A stretch of 64,000 bases of DNA from Nomia melanderi (GCF_051020985.1 NW_027475134.1:4650001-4714000); one strand, 5' to 3'; numbered from the stretch's first letter, positions 9,501 to 25,230 are shown. The notes: a model not told the origin generated them from the sequence alone. Translations and numbers: made by a program.

Positions 9501-12500
9501 ACAGGTAGCGCAATAAATCAAAGTGCATTGTCTGCAGGAGGCCCTGGCGCATGAATCTGTGCAGCGGGAACGACCTCGGACCACCAGGGGCCGAGAAATC
9601 CTCCGTCTCATGGGGCCGGACACACAGGGTCAGGGAACAATCCAATATATATCTGGTGATATATCGGGTGCTCTTACAGGTAGCGAAATAAATCAAAGTG
9701 CATTGTCTGCAGGAGGCCCTGGCGCATGAATCTGTGCAGCGGGATCGACCTCGGACCACGAGGGACCGAGAAAACCATCGACACATGGGGCCGGACTGTC
9801 AGGGTCAAGGAAAAATCCAATATATATCTGGTGATATCTCGGGTGCGATTAGAGATAGCGCAATAAATCAAAGTGAATTATCTGCAGGGGGCCCTGGCGC
9901 ATGAATCTGTGCAGCGGGAACGACCTCGGACCACCAGGGGCCGAGAAAACTACCGTCACATGGGGCCGGACACACAGGGTCAGGGAACAATCCAATATAT
10001 ATCTGGTGATATCTTGGGTGCTATTATAGATAGCGCAATAAATAAAAGTGCATTGTCTGTAGGAGGCCCTGGCGCATGAGTCTGTGCTGTGGAATCGACC
10101 TCGGACCACCAGGGGCCGAGAAGATCACCGTCTCATGGGGCCGGACTGTCAGGGTCAGGGAAAAATCCAATATATATCTGGTGATATCTCGGGTGCTATT
10201 AGGGATAGCGCACTAAACCAAAGTGAATCATCTGCAGAGGGCCCTGGCGCATGAATCTGTGCAGCGGGAACGACCTCGGACCACCAGGAGCCGAGAAAAC
10301 TACCGTCTCATGGGGCCGGACACTCAGGGTCAAGGAAAAATCCAATATATATCTGGTGATATCTCGGGTGCTATTAGAGATAGCGCAATAAAGCAAAGTG
10401 CATTGTCTGCAGAAGGCCCTGGCGCATGAATCTGTGCAGCGGGAACGACCTCGGACCACCATGGGCCGAGAAAACCACCGTCCCATGGGGTCGGACTGTC
10501 AGGGTCAGCGGAGAATCCAATATATATCTGGTGATATCGCGGGTGCTATTAGAGATAGCGCAATAAATCAAAGGGCATTGTCTGCAGGAGGCCCTAGCGC
10601 ATGAATCTGTGCAGCGGGAACGACCTCGGACCACGAGGGACCGAGAAAACCATCGACACATGGGGCCGGACTGTCAGGGTCAAGGAAAAATCCAATATAT
10701 ATTTGGTGATATCTCGGGTCCTATTAGGGATAGCGAAATAAATCAAAGTGCATTGTCTGCAGGAGGCCCTGGCACATGAATCTGTGCTGCGGGATCGACC
10801 TCGGACCACCAGGGGCCGAGAAAATCACCGTCTTATGGGGCCGGACTGTCATGGTCAGGGAAAAATCAAATATATATCTGGTGATATCTCGGGTGCTATC
10901 AGAGATAGCGCAATAAATCAAAGTAAATTATCTGCAGGGGGCCCTGGCGCATGAATCTGTGCAGCGGGAACGACCTCGGACCACCAGGGGCCGAGAAAAC
11001 CACCGTCTCATGGGGCCGTACACTCAGGGTCAGGGGAAAATCCAATATATATCTGGTGATATCTCGGGTGCTATTAGAGATAGCGCAATAAATCAAAGTG
11101 CATTGTCTGCAGGAGGCCGTGGCGCATGAATCTGTGCAGCGGGAACGACCTCGGACCACCAGGGGCCGAGACAACCACCGTCCCATGGGGTCGCACTGTC
11201 AGGGTCAGCGAAGAATCCAATATATATCTGGTGATATCTCTGGTGCTATTACAGATAGCGCAATAAATCAAAGTGTATTGTCTGCAGGAGGCCGTGGCGC
11301 ATGAATCTGTGCAGCGGGAACGACCTCGGACCACCAGGGGCCGAGACAACCACAGTCCCATGGGGTCGCACTGTCAGGGTCAGCGAAGAATCCAATATAT
11401 ATCTGGTGATATCTCGGGTGCTATTAGAGATAGCGCAATAAATCAAAGTGCATTGTCTGCAGGAGGCCGTGGCGCATGAATCTGTGTAGCGGGAACGACC
11501 TCGGACAACCAGGGCCGACAAAACCACCGTCTCATGGAGTCGGACACTCAGGGTCAGGGAAAAATCCAATATATATCCGGTGATATCTCGGGTGCTATTA
11601 CAGATAACGCAATAAATCAAAGTGCATTGTCTGTAGGAGGCACTGGCGAATGAATCTGTGCAGCAGGAACGACCTCGGACCCCCAGGGGCCGAGAAAATT
11701 ACAGATATTCGGAATCCGTCGCCCACGGTCATGTAAAAATCCAGCATACATCTGGTGATATCTCGGGTACTATTAGAGATAGCGCAATAAACCAAAGTGC
11801 ATTGTCTGTAGGATGCCATGGCGCATGAATCTGTGCATCGGGGACGACCTCGGACCACCAGGGTCCGATAAAATCACCGTCTCATGGGGCCGGACTGTCA
11901 GGGTCAGGGAAAAGTCCAATACATATCTGGTGATATCTCGGGTGCTATTAGAGATAGCGCAATAAACCAAAGTGCATTGTCTGTAGGGGGCCCTGGCGCA
12001 TGAATCTGTGCAGCGGGATTGACCTCGGACCACCAGGGGCCGAGAAAATCACCGTCTCATGGGGCCGGGCTGTCAGGGTCAGTGAAAAATCCAATATATA
12101 TCTGCTGATATCTCGGGTGCTATTACAGATAGCGCAATAAATCAAAGTGCATTGTCTGTAGGAGGCCCTGGCGCATGAATCTGTGCAGCGGGAACGACCT
12201 CGGACCGCCAGGGTCCGAGGAAACGGCCGTCTCATGGGGCCGGACACTCAGGGTCAGTGAAAAATCCAATATATATCTGCTGATATCTCGGGTGCTATTA
12301 CAGATAGCGCAATAAATCAAAGTGCATTGTCTGTAGGAGGCCCTGGCGCATGAATCTGTGCAGCGGGAACGACCTCGGACCACCAGGGGCCGAAAAAACC
12401 ACAGTCTCATGGTGCCGGACACTCAGGGTCAGGGTAAAATGCAATATATATCTAGGTGATATCTCGGGTGCTATTACAGATAGCGCAATAAATCAAAGTG

Positions 12501-15500
12501 CATTGTCTGTAGGAGGCCCTGGCGCATGAATCTGTGCAGCGGGAACGACCTCGGACCACCAGGGGCCGAAAAAACCACAGTCTCATGGGGCCGGTCACTC
12601 AGGGTCAGGGGAAAATCCAATATATATCTGGTGATATCTCGGGTGCTATTACAGATAGCGCAATAAATCAAAGTGCATTGTCTGTAGGAGGCCCTGGCGC
12701 ATGAATCTGTGCAGCGGGTATGACCTCGGACCACCAGGGGCCGAGAAAACGACCGCCTCATGGGGCCGGACACTCAGGGTCAGTGAAAAATCCAATATAT
12801 ATCTGGTGATATCTCGGCTGCTATTACAGATAGCGCAATAAATCAAAGTGCATTACCTGTAGGAGGCCCTCGCGCATGAATCTCTGCAGCGGAAACGTCC
12901 TCGGACCTCCAGGGGCCGAGACAACGACCGTCTCATGGGGCCGGACACTCAGGGTCAGGGGAAAATCCAATATATATCTGGAGATATCTCGGGTGCTATT
13001 ACAGATAGCGCAATAAATCAAAGTGCATTGTCTGTAGGTGGCCCTGGCGCATGAATCTGTGCAACGGGAACGACCTCGGACCACCAGGGGCCGAGAAAAC
13101 CACAGTCTCATGGGGCCGGACACTCAGGGTCAGGGGAAAATCCAATATATATCTGGTGATATCTCGGGTGCTATTAGAGATAGCGCAATAAACCAAAGTG
13201 CATTGTCTGTAGGAGGCCCTGGCGCATGAATCTGTGCAGCGGGAACGACCTCGGACCAATAGGGGCCGAGAATACCACAGTCTCATGGGGCCGGACACTC
13301 AGGGTCAGGGGAAAATCCAATATAGATCTGGTGATATCTCGGGTGCTATTACAGATAGCGCAATAAACCAAAGTGAATTATCTGCAGGAGGCCCTGGCGC
13401 ATGAATCTGTGCAACGGGAACGACCTCGGACCACCAGGGGCCGAGAAAACCACAGTCTCATGGGGCCGGACACTCAGGGTCAGGGGAAAATCCAATATAT
13501 ATCTGGTGATATCTCGGGTGCAATTAGAGATAGCGCAATAAACCAAAGTACATTGTCTGTAGGAGGCCCTGGCGCATGAATCTGTGCAGCGGGAACGACA
13601 TCGGAACACCAGGAACCGAGAAAACCACCGTCTCATGGGGCCGGATACTCAGGGTCAGTGAAAAATCCAATATATATGTGGTGATATCTCGGGTGCTATT
13701 ACAGATAGCGCAATAAATCAAAGTGAATTATCTGCAGTAGGCCCTGGCGCATGAATCCGTGCAGCGGGAACGACCTCGGACCACCAGGGGCCGAGAAAAC
13801 CACAGTCTCATGGGGCCGGACACTCAGGGTCAGGGGAAAATCCAATATAGATCTGGTGATATCTCAGGTGCTATTACAGATAGCGCAATAAACCAAAGTG
13901 AATTATCTGCAGGAGGCCCTGGCGCATGAATCTGTGCAACGGGAACGACCTCGGACCACCAGGGGCCGAGAAAACCACAGTCTCATGGGGCCGGACACTC
14001 AGGGTCAGGGGAAAATCCAATATAGATCTGGTGATATCTCGGGTGCTATTACAGGTAGCGCAATAAATCAAAGTGCATTACCTGTAGGAGGCCCTGGCGC
14101 ATGAATCTGTGCAGCGGGAACGTCCTCGGACCTCCAGGGGCCGAGACAACGACCGTCTCATGGGGCCGGACACTCAGGGTCAGGGTAAAATCCAATATAT
14201 ATCTGGTGATATCTCGGGTGCTATTACAGATAGCGCAATAGATCAAAGTGCATTGTCTGTAGGAGGCCCTGGCGCATGAATCTGTGCAGCGGGAACGACC
14301 TCGGAACACCAGGAACCGAGAAAATCACCGTCTCATGGTGCCGGATACTCAGGGTCAGTGAAAAATCCAATATAGATCTGGTGATATCTCGGGTGCTATT
14401 ACAGATAGCGCAATAAACCAAAGTGAATTATCTGCAGGAGGCCCGGGCGCATGAATCTGTGCAACGGGAACGACTTCGGACCACCAGGGGCCGAGAAAAC
14501 CACAGTCTCATGGGGCCGGACACTCAGTCAGGGGAAAATCCAATATAGATCTGGTGATATCTCGGGTGCTATTACAGATAGCGCAATAAATCAAAGTGCA
14601 TTACCTGTAGGAGGCCCTGGCGCATGAATCTGTGCAGCGGGAACGTCCTCGGACCTCCAGGGGCCGAGACAACGACCGTCTCATGGGGCCGGACACTCAG
14701 GGTCAGGGTAAAATCCAATATATATCTGGTGATATCTCGGGTGCTATTACAGATAGCGCAATAAATCAAAGTGCATTGTCTGTAGGAGGCCCTGGCGCAT
14801 GAATCTGTGCAGCGGGAACGACCTCGGACCACCAGGGGCCGAGAAAACCACAGTCTCATGGGGCCGGACACTCAGGGTCAGGGGAAAATCCAATATATAT
14901 CTGGTGATATCTCGGGTGCTATTATAGATAGCGCAATAAACCAAAGTGAGTTATCTGTAGGAGGCACTGGCGCATGAATCTGTGCAGCGGGAACTACCTC
15001 GGACCACCAGGGGCCGAAAAAACCACAGTCTCATGGGGCCGGACACTCAGGGTCAGGGTAAAATCCAATATATATCTGGAGATATCTCGGGTGCTATTAC
15101 AGATAGCGCAATAAACCAAAGTGAATTATCTGCAGGAGGCCCTGGCGCATGAATCTGTGCAGCGGGAACGACCTCGGAACACCAGGGACCGAGAAAACCA
15201 CCGTCTCATGGGGCCGGACATTCAGGGTCAGTGAAAAATCCAATATATATGCGGTGATATCTCGGGTGCTATTACAGATAGCACAATAAACCAAAGTGAA
15301 TTATCTGCAGGAGGCCCTGGCGCATGAATCTGTGCAGCGGGAACGACCTCGGACCACCAGGGGCCGAGAAAACGACCGTCTCATGGGGCCGGACACTCAG
15401 GGTCAGTGAAAAATCCAGTATATATCTGCTGATATCTCGGGTGCTATTACAGATAGCGCAATAAATCAAAGTGCATTGTCCGTAGGAGTCCCTGGCGCAT

Positions 15501-18500
15501 GAATCTGTGCAGCGGGAACGACCTCGGACCACCAGGGGCCGAGAAAACCACAGTCTCATGGGGCCGGACACTCAGGGTCAGGGGAAAATCCAATATATAT
15601 CTGGTGATATCTCGGGTGCTATTAGAGGTAGCGCAATAAACCAAAGTGAATTATCTGCAGGAGGCCCTGGCGCATGAATCTGTGCAGCGGGAACGACCTC
15701 GGACCACCAGGGGCCGAAAAAACCACAGTCTCATGGGGCCGGACACTCAGGGTCAGGGTAAAATCCAATATATATCTGGTGATATCTCGGGTGCTATTAC
15801 AGATAGCGCAATAAATCAAAGTGCATTGTCTGTAGGAGGCCCTGGCGCATGAATCTGTGCAGCGGGAACGACCTCGGACCACCAGGGGCCGAGAAAAGCA
15901 CAGTCTCATGGGGCCGGACACTCAGGGTCAGGTTAAAATCCAATATATATCTGGTGATATCTCGGGTGCTATTAGAGATAGCTCAATAAACCAAAGTGAA
16001 TTATCTGCAGGAGGCCCTGGCGCATGAATCTGTGCAGCGGGAAAGACCTCTGACCACCAGGGGCCGAAAAAACCACAGTCTCATTGGGCCGGTCACTCAG
16101 GGTCTGGGGAAAATCCAATATATATCTGGTGATATCTCGGGTGCTATTACAGATAGCGCAATAAATCAAAGTGCATTGTCTGTCGGAGGCCCTGGCGCAT
16201 GAATCTGTGCAACGGGAACGACCCCGGACCACCAGTGGCCGAGAAAACCACAGTCTCATGGGGCCGGACACTCAGGGTCAGGGGAAAATCCAATATATAT
16301 CTGGTGATATCTCGGGTGCTATTAGAGATAGCGCAATAAACCAAAGTGCATTGTCTGTAGGAGGCCCTGGCGCATGAATCTGTGCAGCGGGAACGACCTC
16401 GGAACACCAGGGACCGAGAAAACCACCGTCTCATGAGGCCGGATACTCAGGGTCAGTGAAAAATCCAATATATATGTGGTGATATCTCGGGTGGTATTAC
16501 AGATAGCGCAATAAATCAAAGTGAATTATCTGCAGTAGGCCCTGGCGCATGAATCTGTGCAGCGGGAACGACCTCGGACCACCAGGGGCCGAGAAAACCA
16601 CAGTCTCATGGGGCCGGATACTCAGGGTCAGGGGAAAATCCAATATAGATCTGGTGATATCTCGGGTGCTATTACAGATAGCGCAATAAATCAAAGTGAA
16701 TTATCTGCAGGAGGCCCTGGCGCATGAATCTGTGCAACGGGAACGACCTCGGGCCACCGGGGGCCGAGGAAACCACGGTCTCATGGGGCCGGACACTCAG
16801 GGTCAGGGGAAAATCCAATAAAGATCTGGTGATATCTCGGGTGCTATTACAGGTAGCGCAATATATCAAAGTGCATTACCTGTAGGAGGCCCTGGCGCAT
16901 GAATCTGTGCAGCGGGAACGTCCTCGGACCTCCAGGGGCCGAGACAACGACCGTCTCATGGGGCCGGACACTCAGGGTCAGGGTAAAATCCAATATATAT
17001 CTGGTGATATCTCGGGTGCTATTACAGATAGCGCAATAAATCAAAGTGCATTGTCTGTAGGAGGCCCTGGCGCATGAATCTGTGCAGCGGGAACGACCTC
17101 GGACCACCAGGGGCCGAGAAAAGCACAGTCTCATGGGGCCGGACACTCAGGGTCAGGGTAAAATCCAATATATATCTGGTGATATCTCGGGTGCTATTAG
17201 AGATAGCGCACTAAACAAAAGTGAATTATCTGCAGGAGGCCCTGGCGCATGAATCTGTGCAGCGGGAACGACCTCTGACCACCAGGGGCCGAAAAAACCA
17301 CGGTCTCATGGGGCCGGTCACTCAGGGTCAGGGGAAAATCCAATATATATCTGGTGATATCTCGGGTGCTATTACAGATGGCGCAATAAATCAAAGTGCA
17401 TTGTCTGTAGGAGGCCCTGGCGCATGAATCTGTGCAACGGGAACGCCCCCGGACCACCAGGGGCCGAGAAAACCACAGTCTCATGGGGCCGGACACTCAG
17501 GGTCAGGGGAAAATCCAATATATATCTGGTGATATCTCGGGTGCTATTAGAGATAGCGCAATAAACCAAAGTGCATTGTCTGTAGGAGGCCCTGGCGCAT
17601 GAATCTGTGCAGCGGGAACGACCTCGGACGACCAGGGGCCGAGAAAACCACAGTCTCATGGGGCCGGACACTCAGGGTCAGGGGAAAATCCAATATATAT
17701 CTGGTGATATCTCGGCTGCTATTACCGATAGCGCAATAAATCAAAGTGCATTGTCTGTAGGAGGCCCTGGCGCATGAATCTGTGTAGCGGGAACGACCTC
17801 GGACGACCAGGGGCCGAGAAAACCACAGTCTCATGGGGCCGGTCACTCAGGGTCAGGGGAAAATCCAATATATATCTGGTGATATCTCGGGTGCTATTAG
17901 AGATAGCGCAATACACCAAAGTGAATTATCTGCAGGAGGCCCTGGCGCATGAATCTGTGCAGCGGGAACGACCTCGGAACACCAGGGACCGAGAAAACCA
18001 CCGTCTCATGGGGCCGGACATTCAGGGTCAGTGAAAAATCCAATATATATGTGGTGATATCTCGGGTGCTATTACAGATAGCGCAATAAATCAAAGTGCA
18101 TTGTCTGTAGGAGACCCTGGCGCATGAACCTGTGCAGCGGGAACGACCTCGGACCACCAGGGGCCGAGAAAACGACCGTCTCATGGGGCCGGACACTCAG
18201 GGTCAGGGTAAAATCCAATATATATCTGGTGATATCTCGGGTGCTATTACAGATAGCGCAATAAATCAAAGTGCATTGTCTGTAGGAGGCCCTGGCGCAT
18301 GAATCTGTGCAGCGGGAACGACCTCGGACCACCAGGGGCCGAGAAAAGCCCAGTCTCATGGGGCCGGACACTCAGGGTCAGGGTAAAATCCAATATATAT
18401 CTGGTGATATCTCGGGTGCTATTAGAGATAGCACAATAAACCAAAGTGAATTATCTGCAGGAGGACCTGGCGCATGAATCTGTGCAGCGGGAACGACCTC

Positions 18501-21500
18501 GGACCACCAGGGGCCGAGAAAACGACCGTCTCATGGGGCCGGACACTCAGGGTCAGGGGAAAATCCAATATATATCTGGTGATATCTCGGGTGCTATTAG
18601 AGGTAGCGCAATAAACCAAAGTGAATTATCTGCAGGAGGCCCTGGCGCATGAATCTGTGCAGCGGGAACGACCTCGGACCACCAGGGGCCGAAAAAACCA
18701 CAGTCTCATGGGGCCGGACACTCAGGGTCAGGGTAAAATCCAATATATATCTGGTGATATCTCTGGTGCTATTACAGATAGCGCAATAAATCAAAGTGCA
18801 TTGTCTGTAGGAGGCCCTGGCGCATGAATCTGTGCAGCGGGAACGACCTCGGACCACCAGGGGCCGAGAAAACGACCGTCTCATGGGGCCAGACACTCAG
18901 GGTCAGTGAAAAATCCATTATATATCTGCTGATATCTCGGGTGCTATTACAGATAGCGCAATAAATCAAAGTGCATTGTCTGTAGGAGGCCCTGGCGCAT
19001 GAATCTGTGCAGCGGGAACGACCTCGGACCACCAGGGGCCGAGAAAACCACAGTCTCATGGGGCCGGACACTCAGGGTCAGGGGAAAATCCAATATATAT
19101 CTGGTGATATCTCGGGTGCTATTAGAGGTAGCGCAATAAACCAAAGTGAATTATCTGCAGGAGGCCCTGGCGCATGAATCTGTGCAACGGGAACGACCTC
19201 GGACCACCAGGGGCCGAGAAAACCACAGTCTCATGGGGCCGGACACTCAGGGTCAGGGGAAAATCCAATATAGATCTGGTGATATCTCGGGTGCTATTAG
19301 AGATAGCGCAATAAACCAAAGTGAATTATCTGCAGGAGGCCCTGGCGCATGAATCTGTGCAACGGGAACGACCTCGGACCACCAGGGGCCGAGAAAACCA
19401 CAGTCTCATGGGACCGGACACTCAGGGTCAGTGGAAAATCCAATATAGATCTGGTGATATCTCGGGTGCTATTACAGGTAGCGCAATAAATCAAAGTGCA
19501 TTACCTGTAGGAGGCACTGGCGCATGAATCTGTGCAGCGGGAACGTCCTCGGACCTCCAGGGGCCGAGACAACGACCGTCTCATGGGGCCGGACACTCAT
19601 GGTCAGGGTAAAATCCAATATATATCTGGTGATATCTTGGGTGCTATTACAGATAGCGCAATAAATCAAAGTGCATTGTCTGTAGGAGGCCCTGGCGCAT
19701 GAATCTGTGCAGCGGGAACGACCTCGGACCACCAGGGGCCGAGAAAAGCACAGTCTCATGTGGCCGGACACTCAGGGTCAGGGTAAAATCCAATATATAT
19801 CTGGTGATATCTCGGGTGCTATTAGAGGTAGCGCAATAAACCAAAGTGAATTATCTGCAGTTGGCCCTGGCGCATGAATCTGTGCAGCGGGAACGACCTC
19901 GGACCACCAGGGGCCGAGAAAACGACCGTCTCATGGGGCCGGACACTCAGGGTCAGTGAAAAATCCATTATATATCTGCTGATATCTCGGGTGCTATTAC
20001 AGATAGCGCAATAAATCAAAGTGCATTGTCTGTAGGAGGCCCTGGCGCATGAATCTGTGCAGCGGGAACGACCTCGGACCACCAGGGGCCGAGAAAACCA
20101 CAGTCACATGGGGCCGGACACTCAGGGTCAGGGGAAAATCCAATATATATCTGGTGATATCTCGGGTGCTATTAGAGGTAGCGCAATAAACCAAAGTGAA
20201 TTATCTGCAGGAGGCCCTAGCGCATGAATCTGTGCAGCGGGAACGACCTCGGACCACCAGGGGCCGAAAAAACCACAGTCTCATGGGGCCGGACACTCAG
20301 GGTCAGGGGAAAATCCAATATATATCTGGTGATATCTCGGGTGCTATTAGAGATAGCGCAATAAACCAAAGTGAATTATCTGCAGGAGGCCCTGGCGGAT
20401 GAATCTGTGCAGCGGGAACGACCTCGGAACACCAGGGACCGAGAAAACCACCGTCTCATGGGGCCGGGCATTCAGGGTCAGTGAAAAATCCAATATATAT
20501 GTGGTGATATCTCGGGTGCTATTACAGATAGCGCAATAAATCAAAGTGCATTGTCTGTAGGAGGCCCTGGCGCATGAATCTGTGCAGCGGGAACGACCTC
20601 GGACCACCAGGGGCCGAGAAAACCACAGTCTCATGGGGCCGGACACTCAGGGTCAGGGGAAAATCCAATATATATCTGGTGATATCTCGGGTGCTATTAG
20701 AGGTAGCGCAATAAACCAAAGTGAATTATCTGCAGGAGGCCCTGGCGCGTGAATCTGTGCAGCGGGAACGACCTCGGACCACCAGGGGCCGAAAAAACCA
20801 CAGTCTCATGGGGCCGGACACTCAGGGTCAGGGTAAAATCCAATATATATCTGGTGATATCTCGGGTGCTATTACAGATAGCGCAATAAATCAAAGTGCA
20901 TTGTCTGTAGGAGGCCCTGGCGCATGAATCTGTGCAGCGGGAACGACCTCGGACCACCAGGGACCGAGAAAACGACCGCCTCATGGAGCCGGACACTCAG
21001 GGTCAGTGAAAAATCCAATATATATCTGGTGATATCTCGGGTGCTATTACAGATAGCGCAATAAATCAAAGTGCATTGTCTGTAGGAGACCTTGGCGCAT
21101 GAACCTGTGCAGCGGGAACGACCTCGGACTACCAGGGGCCGAGAAAACGACCGTCTCATGGGGCCGGACGCTCAGGGTCAGTGAAAAATCCAATATATAT
21201 CTGGTGATATCTCGGGTGTTATTAGAGATAGCGCAATTAACCAAAGTGAATTATCTGCAGGAGGCCCTGCCGCATGAATCTGTGCAACGGGAACGACCTC
21301 GGACCACCAGGGGCCGAGAAAACCACAGTCTCATGGGGCCGGACACTCAGGGTCAGGGGAAAATCCAATATAGATCTGGTGATATCACGGGTGCTATTAG
21401 AGATAGCGCAATAAACCAAAGTGAATTATCTGCAGGAGGCCCTGGCGCATGAATCTGTGCAACGGGAACGTCCCCGGACCTCCAGGGGCCGAGACAACGA

Positions 21501-24000
21501 CCGTCTCATGGGGCCGGACACTCAGGGTCAGGGTAAAATCCAATATATATCTGGTGATATCTCGTGTGCTATTACAGATAGCGCAATAAATCAAAGTGCA
21601 TTGTCTGTAGGAGGCCCTGGCGCATGAATCTGTGCACCGGGAACGACGTCGGACCACCAGGGGCCGAGAAAAGCACAGGCTCATGGGGCCGGACACTCAG
21701 GGTCAGGGGAAAATCCAATATATATCTGGTGATATCTCGGGTGCTATTAGAGATAGCGCAATAAACCAAAGTGAATTGTCTGCAGGAGGCCCTGGCGCAT
21801 GAATCTGTGCAGCGGGAACGACCTAGGACCACCAGGGGCCGAGAAAACCACTGTCTCATGGGGCCGGACACTCAGGGTCAGGGGAAAATCCAACATGTAT
21901 CTGGTGATATCTCGGGTGCTATTAGAGGTAGCGCAATAAACCAAAGTGAATTATCTGCAGGAGGCCCTGGCGCATGAATCTGTGCAGCGGGAACGACCTC
22001 GGACCACCAGGGGCCGAAAAAACCACAGTCTCATGGGGCCGGTCACTCAGGATCAGTGAAAAATCCAATATATATCTGCTGATATCTCGGGTGCTATTAC
22101 AGATAGCGCAATAAATCAAAGTGCATTGTATGTAGGAGGCCCTGGCGCATGAATCTGTGCAGCGGGAACGACCTCGGACCACCAGGGGCCGAAAAAACCG
22201 CAGTCTCATGGGGCCGGACACTCAGGGTCAGGGTAAAATCCAATATATATCTGGTGATATCTCGGGTGCTATTACAGATAGCGCAATAAATCAAAGTGCA
22301 TTGTCTGTAGTAGGCCCTGGCGCTTGAATCTGTGCAGCGGGAACGACCTCGGACCACCAGGGGCCGAGAAAACGACCGCCTCATGGGGCCGGACACTCAG
22401 GGTCAGTGAAAAATCCAATATATATCTGGTGATATCTCGATTGCTATTACAGATAGCGCAATAAACCAAAGTGAATTATCTGCAGGAGGCCCTGGCGCAT
22501 GAATCTGTGCAGCGGGAACGACCTCGGACCACCAGGGGCCGAGAAAACTACCGTCTCATGGGGCCGGTCACTCAGGATCAGTGAAAAATCCAATATATAT
22601 CTGCTGATATCTCGGGTGCTATTAGAGATAGCGCAATAAATCAAAGTGCATTACCTGTAGGAGGCCCTGGCGCATGAATCTGTGCAGCGGGAACGACCTC
22701 GGACCACCAGGGGCCGAGAAAACTACCGTCTCATGGGGCCGGACACTCAGGGTCAGGGAAAAATCCAATATATATCTGGTGATATCTCGGGGGCTATTAT
22801 AGATAGCGCAATAAACCAAAGTGAGTTATCTGTAGGAGGACCTGGCGCATGAATCTGTGCAGCGGGAACGACCTCAGTCCACCAGGGGCCGAGAAAACCA
22901 CCGTCCCGAGGGGCCGGACACTTAGGGTCAGGGCAAAATCCAATATATATCTGGAGATATGTCGGGTGCTATTAGAGATAGCGCAATAAACCAAAGTGAA
23001 TTATCTGCAGGAGGCCCTGGCGCATGAATGTGTGCAGCGGGAACGACCTCGGACCACCAGGGGCCGAGAAAACCGCAGTCTCATGGGGCCGGACACTCAG
23101 GGTCAGGGGAAAATCCAATATATATCTGGTGATATCTCGGGTGCTATTAGAGATAGCGCAATAAACCATAGTGAATTATCTGCAGGAGGCCCTGGCGCAT
23201 GAATCTGTGCAACGGGAACGACCTCGGGCCACCAGGGGCCGAGAAAACCACCGTCTCATGGGGCCGGACACTCAGCGTCAGGGGAAAATCCAATATTTAT
23301 CTGGTGATATCTCGGGTGCTATTACAGATAGCGCAATAAATGAAAGTGCATTGTCTGCAGGAGGCCCTGGCGCACGAATCTGTGCAGCGGGAACATAGTC
23401 GGACCACCAGGGGCCGAGAAAACCACAGTCTCATGGGGCCGGACACTCAGGGTCAGGGAAAATCCAATATATATCTGGTGATATCTCGGGTGCTATTAGA
23501 GATAGAGCAATAAACCAAAGTGACTTATCTGCAGGAGGCCCTGGCGCATGAATCTGTGTAGCGGGAACAACCTCGGACCACCAGGGGCCGAGGAAACCAC
23601 CGTCTCATGGGGCCGGACACTCAGGGTCAGGGAAAAATCCAATATATATCTGGTGATATCTCGGGTGCTATTACCGATAGCGCAATAAATCAAAGTGCAT
23701 TGTCCGAAGGAGACCCTTGCGAATGAATCTGTTCAGCGGGAACGACCTCGGATCACCAGAGGCCGAGAAAACCACCGTCTCATGGGGCCGGACACTCAGG
23801 GTCAGGGAAAAATCCAATATATATCTGGTGATATCTCGGGTGCTATTACAGATGGCGCAATAAATCAAAGTGCATTGTCTGTAGGAGGCCCTGGCGCATG
23901 AACCTGTGCAGCGGGAACGACCTCGGACCACCAGGGGCCGAGAAAACTACCGCCTCATGGGGCCGGACACTCAGGGTCAGGGAAAAATCCAATATATATC
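6600..24000. repeat. 175-bp satellite array, zone 2 (about 99 monomers)
   Basis: Continuous monomers with zone markers that recur in no simple order. They include CATTACCTGTAGG linked to GAACGTCCTCGGACCTCC and ACAACGACCGTC; GCAACGGGAACG; CTGCTGATATCTC; and GGAACACCAGGGACCG linked to TATATGTGGTGA. Single-base indels shift the register slightly (for example +1 near 8510, -1 near 11510, +1 near 12453, -2 near 14527). A lone type B monomer is at 11692. No gene, RNA or mobile element is seen. Confidence 0.96.
8630..9219. repeat. Segment duplicated 4025 bp downstream (at 12655-13244)
   Basis: The rare variant GCGGGTATGACC and the following ATATCTCGGCTGC and GGAGATATCTCGG monomers occur in the same order at both places, 23 monomers apart. 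The match ends near 9219/13244, where one copy has ACCACGAGGGACC and the other ACCAATAGGGGCC. This is a duplication of about 3.4 monomers. Confidence 0.8.
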
Positions 24001-24689
24001 TGGTGATATCTCGGGTGCTATTACAGATAGCGCAATAAATCAAAGTGAATTATCTGCAGGAGGCCCTGGCGCATAAATCTGTGCAGCGGGAACGACCTCG
24101 GACGACCAGGGGCCGAGAAAACCACCATCTCATGGGGCCGGACACTCAGGTTCAGGGGAAAATCCAATATATGTCTGGTGATATCTCGGATGCTATCAGA
24201 GATAGCGCAATAAACACAAGTGAATTATCTGCAGGAGGCCCTGCCGCATGAATCGGTGCAGCGGGAACGACCTCGGATCACCAGGGGCCGAGAAAACCAC
24301 CATCTCATGGGGCCGGACACTCAGGTTCAGGGGAAAATCCAATATATGTCTGGTGATATCTCGGGTGCTATTAGAGATAGCGCAATAAACCAAAGTGCAT
24401 TGTCTGCGGGAAGCCCTGGCCATTGATTCTGTGCAGCGGGAACGACCTCGGACCACCAGGGGCCGAGAAGATCACCGTCTCATGGGGCCGGACTGTAAGG
24501 GTCAGGGAAAAACCCAATATATATCTGGTGATATCTAGGGTGCTATTAGAGATAGCGCAATAAACCAAAGTGCATTGTCTGTAGGAGGCCCTGGCGCATG
24601 AATGTGTGCAGCGGGAACGACCTCGGTCCACCAGGCGCCGAGAAAACCACCGTCTCATGGGGCTGGACACTCAGGGTCAGGGGAAAATC

Positions 24690-25230
24690 CAATATATATC
24701 TGGTGATATCTCGGGTGCTATTAGTGATAGCGCAATAAACCAAAGTGAATTATCTGCAGGAGGCCCTGACGCATGAATCTGTGCAACGGGAACGACCTCG
24801 GACCACCAGGGGCCGAGAAAACCACAGTCTCATGGGGCCGGACACTCAGGGTCAGGGGAAAATCCAATATATATCTGGTGATATCTCGGGTGCTATTACA
24901 GACAGCGCAATAAATCAATCGCATTGCCTGTAGGAGGCCCTGGCGCATGAATCTGTGCAGCGGGAACGACCTCGGAACAACAGGGGCCGAGAAAACCACA
25001 GTCTCATGGGGCCGGACACTCAGGGTCAGGGGAAAATCCAATATATATCTGGTGATATCTCGGGTGCTATTAGAGATAGCGCAATAAACCAAAGTGAATT
25101 ATCTGCAGGAGGCCCTGGCGCATGAATCTGTGCAACGGGAACGACCTCGGACCACCAGGGGCCGTGAAAACCGCAGTCTCATGGTGCCGGACACTCAGGG
25201 TCAGGGGAAAATCCAATATATATCTGGTGA
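24690..25230. repeat. Segment repeated at 872-bp offset (25562-26102)
   Basis: The order TTAGTGATAGCGC, CCTGACGCATG, AATCAATCGCATTGCCTG, GGGCCGTGAAAACCGC occurs in both copies. The offset is 872 bp, five monomers minus 3 bp, owing to small indels inside the unit. The copies differ at a few sites (for example GAACAACAGG against GACCAACAGG). Confidence 0.82.
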